Shown in pieces: positions 47,022-57,728 of a stretch of DNA of 64,000 nt. The stretch comes from Bog-756 sp963734395 (lineage in GTDB: Bacteria; Actinomycetota; Acidimicrobiia; Acidimicrobiales; RAAP-2). Both the position numbers and the translations under genes were made by a program. The stretch spans positions 1,054,001-1,118,000 of the forward strand of contig CAVTGY010000002.1 of the NCBI GenBank assembly GCA_963734395.1. Reading direction: 5' to 3'. Position 1 is the first letter of the stretch, and the number at the start of each line of letters is the position of its first letter. Under the pieces are notes generated by a model. It was given only the letters and a program-made list of their open reading frames with translations, made no database searches and had not been told where the DNA came from.

Positions 47022-48507
47022 CTACGGCGTGTAGATCTTCTTGTCGAAGGTGGTGGTCACCGTCTGGGCCTCGCCCAGCCGGGGGAGCCCGAACAGGTCC
47101 TCGATGGAGGCCAGCGAGGAATAGTGGTTGTAGGACGTCTTGGTCACCACGGTGCCCGCCTTGATGAACGGCGAGATGAGGACGGCCCCGACCTTGCCGC
47201 CTCCGGGCCCGGTGATTCCGTTGTTCCCGCCGTCGGCTGCCGGCCCGGGTGTTTCACCACAGCACGAGGTTGAGTCCAACGGAGAGGGTTGTTCGCCCTC
47301 GTCGAAGGTGATCTCGAGCAGACCGTCCTGCTGGAATGCCGGCGAGCTGGTGATGATCGGCACCCAGGTCTCGAGCCACTGGTTGATGTCTCCTACCGAG
47401 GAACCTCCACCGACGCCGGCGCCGGTGGTGTTGACGCAGGGGTAGTCATGGCCGTCATCGCACAGGTTGGGAGTGATGAAGCTGAGATTCGGGGTGGTGG
47501 AGACACTCTGGAGGTCGGTGACCAGCCCGGTGGTGCCGGCTAGGGCGCCCGCAGGCAGGTTGCCACTGGTGTCACCCAGGGGCACCACATTCTGGTCACA
47601 CTCGGCGGTGTTGTTGCGGATCGAGAGGAAGTAGACGAAGGGATCGTGGCGGGTGGCATAGCCATCGGACGCCTCGGCACTGAAGGAGGGATCGGTGGAA
47701 CCCACCGGCGGTGCGCCGCAGTTGGCCGCCTCCCTGGTCGGGTCGTTGCCCATGTCCTCCATGTAGCCCTTCCAGGTGAGCCCCTCGCTGCTCAACTGGT
47801 CGGCCAGCGTGGTGACTGTGGAGGGGTAGACGCATCCCAATCCCTGCTGAATGCCGTTGATCTCGCCGTCTCCCGGCGGGAAGGTGACCAGACCGCCGAC
47901 GCAGTCGACCTGGTTGTCGGTGTTGGGTGGTTGGCCGGAGATGAACCCGATGTAGTTGTCATTGGAGAAGTGTCCGACGCCGTAGTAGTTCTCCAGGAAC
48001 GCTCCCTGGGCGGGCAGCGTCGTGGCCAGATAGGGATCAGCCGACGGGTTGCCGAAGGTGGCCGAGTAGCTCGTTGTTCTCCAGCATGATCACGAACACG
48101 TGGCGGACCAGGGGGAGCTTGGAGTTGATGGTCAGCGTCAGCGTCTGGTCGGTTGTGTTGGGCTGGGTGGTGGTGTTGGCGGCCTGGAGGTTGATGACGT
48201 AGGGGGTGGCGCTGGCCAACGGTGTCGGGTCGGAGAGGGTGGCGGTGTTGTTGCCGTTGTCGGTGAAGGTCGCCCCGGGCGGGAGCGTCCCGGTCTCGGA
48301 GATTGTGGACACCGGGTTGGACTTGACCTTCACAATGAAGTTGAGGGGCTTTCCCTGCTTGATGATCTTGACGGCCTTGCTGGTGAAGACCGGTGCCGAA
48401 AGCCCCTTGCTGGCAGAGGCAGCCGGTGCGTACTGGACCACCAGGGCCCCCACTCCCAACAGTGCAGCGGCGATGACGATCGTGCGAACTGTCCCTGCTC
48501 TGTGCAT
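47022..48507 (-). CDS. Secreted phosphoesterase, frameshifted
   Basis: A signal peptide (MHRAGTVRTIVIAAALLGVG) leads into an Ig/putative TIG domain (NPVSTISETGTLPPGATFTD), then after a frame change near 48070 the phosphoesterase catalytic part: HVFVIMLENN, ENYYGVGHFSNDNYIGFISG, NLSFITPNLCDDGHDYPC, LEITFDEGEQPS and GGKVGAVLISPFIKAG. This is the PI-PLC/acid phosphatase superfamily that acts on phospholipids or phosphomonoesters outside the cell. About 495 aa. Confidence 0.85.
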
Positions 48508-48680
48508 CCCGGGTCCCCCCTGTCGTGGGCCCGCACCGGGCAGCGGCGCGCCAGAGAACGAGCTTGCGCCGGCCCCTCGCACCGCTTCCGCGGGCTTTCT
48601 GGGACGTGAGTTTGTTGGCTGAGCGAGATTTTGTCAATAACGTTCTCACGACCACTCAGAGCGCGCAGGTGGTCACTGTA

Positions 48681-50468
48681 TCAATCTGCCCCCTCGAAGG
48701 GAGCACCGAAGGAGAAGATCCCGCCGTCCGAGGCCACCAGCCAGTAGCCGCCCGATGCCCAGTCAGCAGCCATCCCCACCACCGGCGCGTTGAGCAGCGA
48801 ACCTCCCATCGACCCCCGGAAGGCGGCATCGCCGAAGGCGAAGATCCCCCCGTCGGAGGCCACGAACCAATAGCCGCCACCATCGGCGGTGACCGCCATG
48901 CCGTTGACCGGTCGGTTGAGGGTGATGTTTCCGGTCGATCCGAAGAAGGGCGCTCCAAAGGAGAAGATGCCCCCGTCGCTGGCCACTTCCCAGTATCCGC
49001 CGTCGGCAAAGTCGGCGCTGATGCCGACCACCGGCTGATTGAGGTGCTGGCCGCCCATCGATCCATGGAAGGCGGCGTCGCCGAATGCGAAGACACCTCC
49101 GTCGGTGGCCACCAGCCAGTACCCCCTCCCGTCCTTGGTCGGGGCGATGTCCACGACCGGGGCGTTGAGGTGTTGGCCGCCCATCGATCCATAGAAGCCG
49201 GCGTCGCCGAAGGCGAAGGTCCCGCCGTCGGCGGCTACCAACCAGTACCCCTTGCCGTCCGGCGTGGCCACGATGTGCTGGATGGGGGCATTGAGCTGGT
49301 GCCCGGCCATCGACCCGTACCCCTGGGCATCACCGTGCCCGGTGACCCCGCCTTGAGAATTGACCAACCAGTACCCGCCACCGGTCGGGGTCGATGCCAT
49401 GCCGGTCACCGGCGTAGTCAGCGAAGCCGGCGTGATGACAGTCGGTGAGACGAACAAACGGCGAGCGCCCCCACAGGAGTAGTCGGTACAGCCAGGCTCG
49501 CCAGGCGGCGTACCCGAGGTACCAGTTACCCGACGCGTCCTGAAACAACGAACCACCGCCCGGTCCGGCCGCCGAACCGTAGGAGGACAGCAGCGGCGAG
49601 GACTGACCCTGTGTGCAGGGGCCTGCCGGACCGGCGCAGGTGGCGAAGTTCTCCGAGTAGGTCGAGGAGTTGTACTGGCCGGTCGAGAACAGGAGGATGT
49701 AGGTGCCGCCCACGTCGACCATGTCCGGATTCTCGATCGGTGGTCTCCCACGGATAGTCGATTCGTGTCCTGGGTCAGCAGGATCTGGGGAGACCCCACC
49801 AGCGACAGGCCGTTGGCGCTCAGCTGCTGGGACCACAGATGGGCAGGTTGGCCCGATCCTCCGTCGTTGGACTTCCAGACCAGGTAGGCGTTGCCGGTCA
49901 CTGGATCGACGAACGGGCTCGGGTCGATCGCCCCGCCCAAGGAGGGTTGGCACAGCAGGGGGATCGGGGAGTGGTCGGTGAACACCGGGTCGAGTGGGAG
50001 TAAGCGCAGCAGCGGTGGCCACCGCCAGGCAGTTGTACCCGGTGTCGCCGGCATGCCCGTACTGGGCGGCGTCGTAGTACATGAGCCAGGTCCCGTGCCA
50101 GTTGAAGACGCCCGGTGAGGTCTGCGTGTTGACCTGCTCCCACGACGGGAAGTTGGGCAGGGCCGAAGAGCCGTAGGAGGTCCCGGTGTAGGAACGCCAT
50201 CCCGACTCTGGTGATCCGGAGGTGTCGACCAGCGCCTGCAGGTGGTTGCCGAGCACGGTGCCGGTGGTGAAGGCGTAGTAATCGGACCCGATCCGCACCA
50301 CGTCGGGGTCGGGGGCATCGCCGTTGAAGGCGGGGTTGGCAGTCTGTTCGACGGTGATCCCGCCCGAGGACTGAGCCCCCGCCTTCCCGGTTCCCGGTGG
50401 CCGCGACGATGGCCAAGCCGGCGGCCAGGATCACCAGTACCGCCAAGCCCAGTCGTCAAACGCCTCAT
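48681..50468 (-). CDS. Secreted GH43-like protein with YWLVASDGG repeats, frameshifted
   Basis: The leader (AVLVILAAGLAIVAATGNRE) is followed by a five-bladed-propeller glycosidase-type region (VRIGSDYYAFTTGTVLGNH, GTWLMYYDAAQYGHAGDTGY, GGAIDPSPFVDPVTGNAYLV, ENPDMVDVGGTYILLF). Acidic residues in the DPSPFVD and ENPDM positions fit GH43. Frame changes near 50440, 50300, 50015, 49745 and 49470 are needed. The last 240 residues are six or seven 43-residue repeats. Probably exported to bind or cut polysaccharide. About 595 aa. Confidence 0.78.
   Translation of the reverse strand: MRRLTTGLGGTGDPGRRLGHRRGHREPGRRGLSPRAGSPSNRLPTPPSTAMPPTPTWCGSGPITTPSPPAPCSATTCRRWSTPPDHQSRDGVPTPGPPTALRPCPTSRRGSRSTRRPHRASSTGTGPGSCTTTPPSTGMPATPGTTAWRWPPLLRLLPLDPVFTDHSPIPLLCQPSLGGAIDPSPFVDPVTGNAYLVWKSNDGGSGQPAHLWSQQLSANGLSLVGSPQILLTQDTNRLSVGDHRSRIRTWSTWAAPTSSCSRPASTTPRPTRRTSPPAPVRQAPAHRVSPRRCCPPTVRRPDRAVVRCFRTRRVTGTSGTPPGEPGCTDYSCGGARRLFVSPTVITPASLTTPVTGMASTPTGGGYWLVNSQGGVTGHGDAQGYGSMAGHQLNAPIQHIVATPDGKGYWLVAADGGTFAFGDAGFYGSMGGQHLNAPVVDIAPTKDGRGYWLVATDGGVFAFGDAAFHGSMGGQHLNQPVVGISADFADGGYWEVASDGGIFSFGAPFFGSTGNITLNRPVNGMAVTADGGGYWFVASDGGIFAFGDAAFRGSMGGSLLNAPVVGMAADWASGGYWLVASDGGIFSFGAPFEGAD
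48690..49380 (-). repeat. Tandem YWLVASDGGIFSFGDA repeat array within the secreted protein
   Basis: Six to seven coding repeats of about 130 bp each, with consensus GYWLVASDGGIFSFGDAAFH then GSMGGQHLNAPVVGMA. Units differ at many positions, so they are old. Such arrays are common in secreted acidimicrobial proteins. Confidence 0.75.
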
Positions 50469-50754
50469 GCACTCTGCCTGTCGGTCGGGTGCTTCCCGGG
50501 CCAGCGGTGGCCGCCTCGGCAAGCAGCCGGTCGCGTCCGAGCACGAGGTACTGAGGCATCAGACGTCCGGCACGGACTCCTTTGGTGGCAGACGATAGTC
50601 CCGCCGATGACGAATGTGAGTTCATCGGATTCGCGGGACAGGATGAGTCGACTGTCACGGTGCGAGACGGATAGCCTGCCGCCTAGTGAGATCGCCGGCG
50701 ATGGGAGTTGACCACGATGACCTCGGAGGGGGAATCGACTTCTGGGTCGGGCCG

Positions 50755-51697
50755 ATGTCTGATCCGTCGCCCACGGGGTCGATCCCGACGACGAACAGCG
50801 GCATCGGCCGGAGGCCGATCCACTGTGGAACGAGTCGTACTACCTCGACTTCGTGGCCGAGCAGGGAGCGGTGGCCGGGTACGCCCGGATCGGCCTGTAC
50901 CCCAACCTGGGAGTTACCTGGTGGACGACCATGATCGTCGGAGCAGGACGACCGCTCACTGCCTCGGTGGCTTACGATCTGCCGCCGCCGGCGGCAGCGG
51001 GGTTGGGGATCGGTCCCGCGGTTACCAGATCGACCTGACCGTCGATGAGCCGCTGTCGGTGATGACCTTGCACTGCACTGCCCCGGCCGCAGTGCACGCC
51101 GATCCGGCTGCCGTCTACCGCATGGAGCCGGGCCAACCATCGGCGCTCGGGATCGATCTTGCCTGGGCTACCGATGGTCAGCCGTACCACTACGGACTGA
51201 CCACCCGTTACGAGGTGCCGTGCCGGGTCACCGGAGAGATCACGGTGGGGGGCGAACGGGTAGCCGTCGATGGTCACGGCCAGCGGGACCATTCGTGGGG
51301 GGTGCGGGACTGGTGGGCCTTTGGCTGGTGTTGGGCGGCCGCCCGTCTGGATGACGGCACCAGGGTCCACTTCGCCGACATCCGGATGCCCGATCATCCG
51401 CTGGCGTTCGGATACGTCCAACCGCCGGACGGCCAGGTGCATCCGGTCGAGGCGTTGCAGATGACAGAAGAACCGTCGGACTCGGGACTTCCAACCCGGG
51501 GATTCGCTCACCTGGAACCGTCCGGGATCGAGCTGGACATCCGTCCGATCGCCTTCGGCCCGTTGCTGTTGATTGCTCCTGACGGTCGAAGGAGCAGGTT
51601 TTCGCGGGCGGTGTCCCGCTTTGACACCGCAGATGGCCGGGTGGGCACCGGGTGGATCGAGTGGAATCAGCCCGATCCACCACCGACCGAACGGTAG
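50755..51697 (+). CDS. DUF7064/AttH-like hypothetical protein, frameshifted
   Basis: The N-terminus (PLWNESYYLDFVAEQGAVAG and GLYPNLGVTWWTTMIVG) and the core after a frame change near 51020 (AAVYRMEPGQPSALGIDLAW, VDGHGQRDHSWGVRDWWAFG, RVHFADIRMPDHPLAFGYVQ) are typical of lipocalin-like proteins related to AttH or tyrosine-rich hydratase-like domains. The HGQRDHSWG block is the most conserved. No catalytic mechanism is established. The start is uncertain (ATG 50717 or 50755). Next to a hotdog thioesterase, which suggests lipid or acyl metabolism. Confidence 0.65.
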
Positions 51698-51706
51698 CGT
51701 TCGGCA

Positions 51707-52180
51707 GTGCGCGTCGCCCTCACCCCGTCTACTGATCCCGCCGACTACCCGTTCACGCATCGGATCCGAACCCGATTCTCAGAAACCGACGCCATGGGGA
51801 TAATCCACCACGGCGCGTATGCCCCGTATCTCGAAGAGGCGCGCACCTCCCTGCTGCGGCACACCGGTCATCCTTACGAGTCGGTCCGTCTTGAAGGCTT
51901 CGATTTCCCGGTGCTCGAGCTTTTCGTGCAGTACCGCCGGCCGCTGCGTTTCGAGGAGCAGGTGACCGTCCACGTTGGGACGGGCCATTTCACCCGGGCG
52001 ACGTTTCAGGTGGCGTATCTGCTGACCGTCGAAGGTGAGGCTCGCGCCACCGCGGTGACCGTCCATGGGGCCATCGACTCGAGGGGAAGGGCGGTGCGGA
52101 TGCCCTCGTGGCTTGCCGGGGCACTCGAGCCGGGCCCAGTGGCCGAGGGGAACAGTTTCCAGCCCCCGAGCGATCGGTGA
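51707..52180 (+). CDS. Hotdog-fold acyl-CoA thioesterase
   Basis: Intact, 157 aa. The active site is in RFSETDAMGIIHHGAYAPYL (Asp nucleophile or base), followed by YPFTHRIRTRFSETD-type start and VLELFVQYRRPLRFEEQVTV. It belongs to the YbgC/4-hydroxybenzoyl-CoA thioesterase family. Ten bases after the DUF7064-like gene, so likely in its operon. Confidence 0.9.
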   Translation: MRVALTPSTDPADYPFTHRIRTRFSETDAMGIIHHGAYAPYLEEARTSLLRHTGHPYESVRLEGFDFPVLELFVQYRRPLRFEEQVTVHVGTGHFTRATFQVAYLLTVEGEARATAVTVHGAIDSRGRAVRMPSWLAGALEPGPVAEGNSFQPPSDR

Positions 52181-52265
52181 GCCAGGGGGTAGCCTTGAAG
52201 AGGAGCGCCGGGAAGTCTGGTCGGCACGGGACGGACCTGAGTGGCCGCCCTTGCGAAGGAGCGCG

Positions 52266-53697
52266 GTGACCGAACCAGAGAATGCGAGCGGGTCGCAATC
52301 GATCCGAGCGGATACCCGAGCTGGTCAGCCGCGTACCCCCAACTGGCGGGTGGAGGCCCTCCGCACCACCTTCTGGGTGGTTCCGACACTGTTCATCGTG
52401 GTCGCCGCGGTTCTCTTCGCCGTCACCTTCGAGGTCGACTTGGCCGCGTACCACCACCACCTGAGCTTGCCCTGGTGGGTGAGGACGGGAAGTGCCGACG
52501 CCGGGCGTCAGGTTCTCATCGCCATTGCCGCCGCCGTGATCACCACCGTGGGGGTGGTGTTCTCCATCACCATTCTGGCACTGACCTTGGCCTCCCAGCA
52601 GTTTGGTCCGAGGATGATGCGGAACTTCGTCCGAGACATCGGCAATCAGATGACCCTCGGGGTCTTCGTGGGCACGTTCGTCTACTCGGTGCTGGCCCTG
52701 GGTTCGATCACCAGCCTTCCAGGGGGCGACTTCGTGCCCCATCTGTCGATCACCGTGGCCGAGGGCCTCCTGTTGGTCGACGTGGCCGTGCTCGTCTACT
52801 TCATCCACCACATCGCCAAGTCCATCCAGCTTCCCGAGGTCATCGCCGGAATCGCACGTGATCTCGACCGGGCCATCGATGCCGAATTCCCCGAGCACTA
52901 CCAGGCCGACGACGCCGAGAAGGGCCGGTCGTCGGAGATCGCCGTCGACCTGACCGAGAAACTGCGCACACGGGGCGCCGTGGTCACCGCCAGGCAGAGT
53001 GGCTATCTGCAGTTCGTCGGTTACGGCCAGCTGATCGAGATCGCCGAATCGTTGGACGCGGTGATCCGTTTGGCCCACCGGCCCGGGTCACTTCGTGGTC
53101 GCCCGTCGCACGCTGGCCACGGTCTGGCCGGCCGGCGCCGCCGGTCAGGTCGCCTCTGCGCTGGACAAGGCTCACGTGACCGGTCCCCATCGGACCCTCA
53201 CCCAGGACCCGGTGTTCGCCATCGATCAGCTGGTAGAGATCGCCATCCGGGCGCTGTCGGCTGCGGTCAACGACACCTTCACCGCGCTCACCTGCATCGA
53301 CTGGTTGTCGGCCGGGTTGTCGGAGATCTCGTCCCGAGTGCTGGAAGAAGGGTGTCTACCGGGGCCGGAGCGGAAAGGTTCGGTTGATCGAATTCGACCC
53401 GAGCTACGACCGAATGGTGAACAGGGCCTTCGACAAGGTCCGCCAGGCGGCGTAGGGCGATGCCGGCCGTGATCATCCGGATGATCGACGCCCTGGCCCA
53501 CATCGCCGAGAACACCACCGGTCAGAGACAGCGGGCGGTTCTGCGGCGCCAGGCCGAGATGATCATGCGGGGTGCCGAACAGGAGGTTCCCGAGGAGAAT
53601 GATCTGGCTGACATCCGCGTCCGCTTCGATCGGTTCGTCCGGGTCTGCACCGGGCTCGACGAGAATCCTCCGGTGTCGCGCCAAGACCGACGCCTGA
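52266..53697 (+). CDS. DUF2254 membrane protein, frameshifted
   Basis: From GTG 52266 (AAGGAG upstream). Four membrane helices are visible: TTFWVVPTLFIVVAAVLFAV, LIAIAAAVITTVGVVFSITI, TLGVFVGTFVYSVLALGSIT and LSITVAEGLLLVDVAVLVYF. ALTLASQQFGPRMMRNFVRD is the family signature. The soluble C-terminus continues after three frame changes (53090, 53345, 53450) through GAEQEVPEENDLADIRVRFD to about 53697. The family is common in high-G+C bacteria, with no assigned function. Confidence 0.85.
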
Positions 53698-53811
53698 CCG
53701 GTGCCGTCGCTGCCGGCGGACCGTATGCTGCGGAACGGACGCGGCAACCTCAGTCCGTCCGGGCCGGACAGTCCGTTCGGTGTCCTTCGCCAACCCACGA
53801 GGAGAGAGAAC

Positions 53812-54501
53812 ATGGCCATTGCCGTCGGCGACAAGATTCCCGATATCCGGGTGATGACGTACGGTCCCGATGGACCTACCCACGTGCAGACCGGTGACGT
53901 CCTCGGGACGGGAAAGGTGGTCCTGTTCGCCGTGCCGGGCGCATTCACGCCCACCTGTTCGGACTACCACCTGCCGAGCTATGTCCTCCGTCACGATGAA
54001 TTGATGTCCAAGGGTGTCGACACGGTGGCGTGCATCTCGGTCAACGATCCCTTCGTGATGGATGCCTGGGGGAAGGACCAGAAGGTCGGGGATCTGGTGA
54101 TGCTCCTGGCCGACGGGAACGGTGAGTTCACCAAGGCCGTCGGGCTGGAGATGGACGGGAGTGGCTTCGGTCTGGGGACCCGGTCGCAGCGGTACGCAAT
54201 GATCATCGACGACGGCGTGGTGACCACCCTCAACGTCGAACCGGGACCGGGCCTGAGCGTGAGCGCGGCCGACGCCATTCTCGAAGCAGCTCTGAGTCAG
54301 GCGGGCGCCTTCGACCCGAAGGCAGTCGCTCCGGCAAAGTCAGAAGCCATGACTCGGTCGACAGGATCGACCACCGCCGGGTCACAGGTGATGACACCCA
54401 GTTCGCGGTTGGCCCGCAGGCTCGAGGTCGAGAGGTTCTGGGATCCGATGAAAGCTGTCTTGCCATCGGACACCATGGCTTTGGCGTGGATGAAGAGATA
54501 G
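53812..54501 (+). CDS. Peroxiredoxin (Prx5-type)
   Basis: A thiol peroxidase: MAIAVGDKIPDIRVMTYGPD, catalytic Cys in PGAFTPTCSDYH, TRSQRYAMIIDDGVV and ADAILEAALSQ. GAGGAGAGAG precedes the ATG. The normal family end is near residue 160, but the frame runs on 66 residues more to 54501 and overlaps the convergent PLD gene by 205 bp. The extension (KAVAPAKSEAMTRSTGS onward) is unlike the family, so a frame change near 54290 is likely. Confidence 0.88.
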   Translation: MAIAVGDKIPDIRVMTYGPDGPTHVQTGDVLGTGKVVLFAVPGAFTPTCSDYHLPSYVLRHDELMSKGVDTVACISVNDPFVMDAWGKDQKVGDLVMLLADGNGEFTKAVGLEMDGSGFGLGTRSQRYAMIIDDGVVTTLNVEPGPGLSVSAADAILEAALSQAGAFDPKAVAPAKSEAMTRSTGSTTAGSQVMTPSSRLARRLEVERFWDPMKAVLPSDTMALAWMKR

Positions 54502-55376
54502 CCCGGTCGGTTTGGGTAGGTGGCCACATGAACGCCGGCTCGGGTGAGCGCGGTGAATGCGGCGGTCCAGGTCCGGGTCGGCGGTCATGGTGACCTCGAC
54601 GTCCACACCGCGCCGACCTGCGGCTTCCAGAGCCGATTCGAGCGCCGGCGGAGTCCATCTCCTCGCTCTCCACCATCAGTGAACGCCGAGCCGAATCGAT
54701 CAGGTCGACCAGTGCCGTTTGGGCTCCCGGGCTCCACACCAGGCCTGCGACCGTCGGAACCACCGACTTCGGGCCAGCCCCTCCAATCATCGGCAAAGAC
54801 CGATTCGATGGCGCCGACCGCCGGCGGTGCCCTGTCGATGACCACGAAGTCCCGGTCGGCTGGGTAGTACCGCGAGGTGAGGTTTCCGGTCATCACCATG
54901 GATACGGCGCCATCGACGGTCATGGTCTTCTGATGGAGGACGACCTCTGGGAGTGCCCATCGAACCGGAACCCCGGCCGAGGCGAGTTGTGAGTACGCAC
55001 GCTGGTTGACCGATGCCCCGCCGAACGCCCGGTCGAGGAGGACCCGGACCCGTACCCCGCGCTCGGCGGCGCCGATGAGCAACCCCTCGACCCGGTCGTC
55101 CGCCAACTCGTACATACTGAGGTCGATGGTGTGCCGTGCTCCGGCGATCAATCCGTCGACAGGGCCATAGCCGTCTCCGGGTTCGATGATCACCCGCAGG
55201 GCTCCGGTCGTCACTGCGGGTGGCCCGCCGGTCGGGCGGCGCCATGGGCGCCGCGCCGTACAGCCATCCAGGAATATGACCGACGCGATCATCGCCACCA
55301 ATGGCCGGATGACGAGGCCGCCTGCCGCAGACGACGGAGCCGATGTTGACGGGATGGGAAGACGGTCCACTCGCAT
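54297..55376 (-). CDS. Phospholipase D family lipoprotein, frameshifted
   Basis: A lipoprotein (ASVIFLDGCTARRP) with two HKD motifs: HQKTMTVDGAVSMVMTGNLT (residues 160-180) and IHAKAMVSDGKTAFIGSQN near the C-terminus. The intervening region needs frame changes near 54680, 54590 and 54550. About 360 aa. It hydrolyses or transfers phosphatidyl groups, or cleaves nucleic acid, at the outer face of the membrane. It overlaps the end of the peroxiredoxin frame. Confidence 0.82.
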
Positions 55377-55543
55377 TCACCTCGGTGCGGACATTCGATG
55401 AGAGTCCAGGGGCCCGATGAGGGCGAGCTCCGCCGAGGTGGTGGTCCCAGTAAACCAGGTCGGGCCCCACCGGTCGACCTCGATGCAGCCCGCTCGGATT
55501 GTCGGCGGCACAGTCGGTCCTCTTCGCCGCTACCGTCGGGGGC

Positions 55544-56235
55544 GTGGAACTGATCGACGCCCTGCGGACCACCGGTGCTGTGCGCGAATTCCAGAGCGCT
55601 CAGGTCCCTGACGGCACCGTCTACCGGTTGCTGGACACCGCCCGCTTCGCGCCGAATGGTGGGAACCGCCAGGCATGGAGGGTGATCGTGGTCAAGGACA
55701 CCGGACTCCGCCGAGCACTGCGGGACGTCTATCTACCCGGGTGGTATCAGTATCTGGCCCAGGTATCGGCAGGGCTGACCCCGTGGGCGGCGGTCACCGA
55801 CCGCGAGCTGGAGCAGCAGTCGCTGGCAGGGGCCGCCGCCATCGCCGCCTCGGCGGCCGCGGGACCGGGCGGATTCGCCGAGCACTTCGACGAGGTACCG
55901 GTGATGATGGTGCTGCTGGCCGACCTGACCAGACTGGCCACCGTCGACCGTGACGCGGATCACTACACGCTGGTGGGTGGGGCCTCGATCTATCCGTTTG
56001 CCTGGAGCATCCTGCTGGCGGCTCGCCAGGAGGGACTGGCCGGGGTGATGACCACGATGGTGGTCAGGGAGGAGCCGACGGTAAAGGAGCTGCTCGGCGT
56101 GCCCGAACGACCTCGGTGGCGGGCGTGTTGGCCCTGGGTCGTCCGGTGCACCAGCCAACCAGGTTGCGGAGGGACCCGGTCGAGTCCTTCGCCACGGTCG
56201 ACCGGTTCGACGGAATGCCTCTCGGTCCGACATGA
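55544..56235 (+). CDS. Nitroreductase, frameshifted
   Basis: An FMN-dependent nitroreductase-fold protein: VELIDALRTTGAVREFQSAQ, LLDTARFAPNGGNRQAWRVI and AFAWSI-like YPFAWSILLAARQEGLAGVM. A frame change near 56110 yields TSVAGVLALGRPVHQPTR and the C-terminus DGMPLGPT with TGA 56233-56235. About 230 aa. GTG start. It stands first in a possible three-gene operon with an LLM monooxygenase and a hypothetical protein. Confidence 0.82.
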
Positions 56236-56275
56236 GCTCCCCGGCGCGCCGCATCGCCCACCGATCGGGTCCCCG

Positions 56276-57167
56276 GTGAAGATCCGGATCGGCGTGGGGA
56301 TGGATGGCTCCCATGCGGGGACGGCCCGGGTTTGCCCGCCTGGTCGACGACGTCTGCGACCTCGGCTTCGACTCGATCTGGCTGCCGGAACTACTGACGG
56401 CGCCCACCCTCGACCCACTCACCGGTCTGGCATTTGCCGCCGCCCACAACGACCGGGTCAAGTTGGGCACCACCGTCCTCCTGCCCGGTCACAACCTGGT
56501 CCGCCTGACCAAACAACTGGCCGCTCTCGATCGGCTGTCGGGTGGTCGGCTGTTGGTCACCTTCGTGCCCGGCCTGGCCCGCCAGCCCGAGACGGGAGCG
56601 GCCGGTCTTACCGGCCGTGACAGGGGCCGCATGATGGACGAGATGCTCCCTCTGGTACGGAGGCTGTGGGCAGGGGAGACCGTCTCCCACCACGGTGAAA
56701 CCGCCGATTTCGAAGGAGTGACGGTGGCTCCCCTTCCCGGTCCAGCAGCCGCTCGAGTTCTGGACGGGTGGGATGGTACCGGCGGCCCTTCGCCGGTGCG
56801 GTCGTTACGCCGACGGGTGGCTCCCCTCGGCGTGCACACCGGAAGAGGCGGCCGCGGCCCGGGTGGTCATCGATGAAGCGGCGCGAAGAGGCCGACCGGG
56901 CGATCAGCGCCGAGCACTTCGGCGTGTCCCTCGCGTATGCCAAGGGTCCGCTGTCACCGCGGATGATCAGGGCGGTCGCCACCACCCGTCGTGGCGTCGA
57001 CCCCGAGCAGGTCGTACCGGTGGGCATCGACGGTCTGCGGGCCATGCTCGAGCGCTTTTGCGCGGTGGGGTTCTCCAAGTTCGTGGTACGACCGTTGGAG
57101 TACCCGGACACGCTGGAGGGATGAACTGGAGGCGTTGGCCGACGGCGTCCTCGATCTCCAGACATGA
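56276..57167 (+). CDS. LLM-class (F420- or flavin-dependent) oxidoreductase, frameshifted
   Basis: Luciferase-like TIM barrel: VKIRIGVGM start, ARLVDDVCDLGFDSIWLPEL, RVKLGTTVLLPGHNLVRLTK, ALDRLSGGRLLVTFVPGLAR, ERFCAVGFSKFVVRPLEY. Frame changes near 56315, 56750, 56870 and 57118 are needed to reach the end DELEALADGVLDLQT. About 295 aa. Most actinobacterial members use cofactor F420. Confidence 0.85.
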
Positions 57168-57652
57168 CCCGCAGTCGACCCCTGGAGTTGCGAATTCACC
57201 GCGCCCGACGATCCCTGAGCTCCTGGCCCACATGGCCGAGGCCTCGAGTTCCGGAACGGGTTGGATCAACCTGGAGCCGGTCATCGACGAGGAGCACGAG
57301 CCACCGCAACCGGGGCCGTTCGCCTTCTTGGGCGGGTCGACCCACAAGGTTCCCACCGCCACCTGGTTGCCCGGGAAGCACAACCCCAACGGCACCATGA
57401 AGCCCACCACCATCGGACTGCAACATGCGTCCGGCCCGAGGGTGGCCCGGCGCCTCGCTGATCTCGGCTGCCCGCTGCCCGACGGATGGCGGATTACCCA
57501 GGACCATCCGCGCCGGGGTCTGGTCGCATTGGTGCCTGCCGACACCGACCAACGGTCAGGTCATCGACTGGCTCCTTCGGGCGGCGACCCTGGCGTGCAC
57601 GGTCCCTTCCACCGGTCGGTGGATCGCCTCGGTCCACGCCGGCCTCAACTGA
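57164..57652 (+). CDS. Conserved hypothetical protein, frameshifted
   Basis: The start overlaps the LLM stop as ATGA. After a frame change near 57190 the product reads ELLAHMAEASSSGTGWINLE, FAFLGGSTHKVPTATWLPGK, KPTTIGLQHASGPRVARRLA, GWRITQDHPRRGLVALVPAD, and after another near 57550 VIDWLLRAATLACTVPSTGR to the stop. About 165 aa, no membrane helix. Conserved Trp/His/Gly blocks suggest an enzyme or binding protein, but no family is recognised. Confidence 0.6.
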
Positions 57653-57728
57653 CCCAGCCTCTCCGACCCAAACTCGTACCTCGGCCGGCCTCACTGCTCA
57701 CCGTCTCGTTGGCCTCATTGTTCGCTGA

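Noticed and set aside
54297..54501. Real overlap of peroxiredoxin and PLD genes
   Set aside because: The extra peroxiredoxin tail is unlike the family, so a frame error is the simpler reading.
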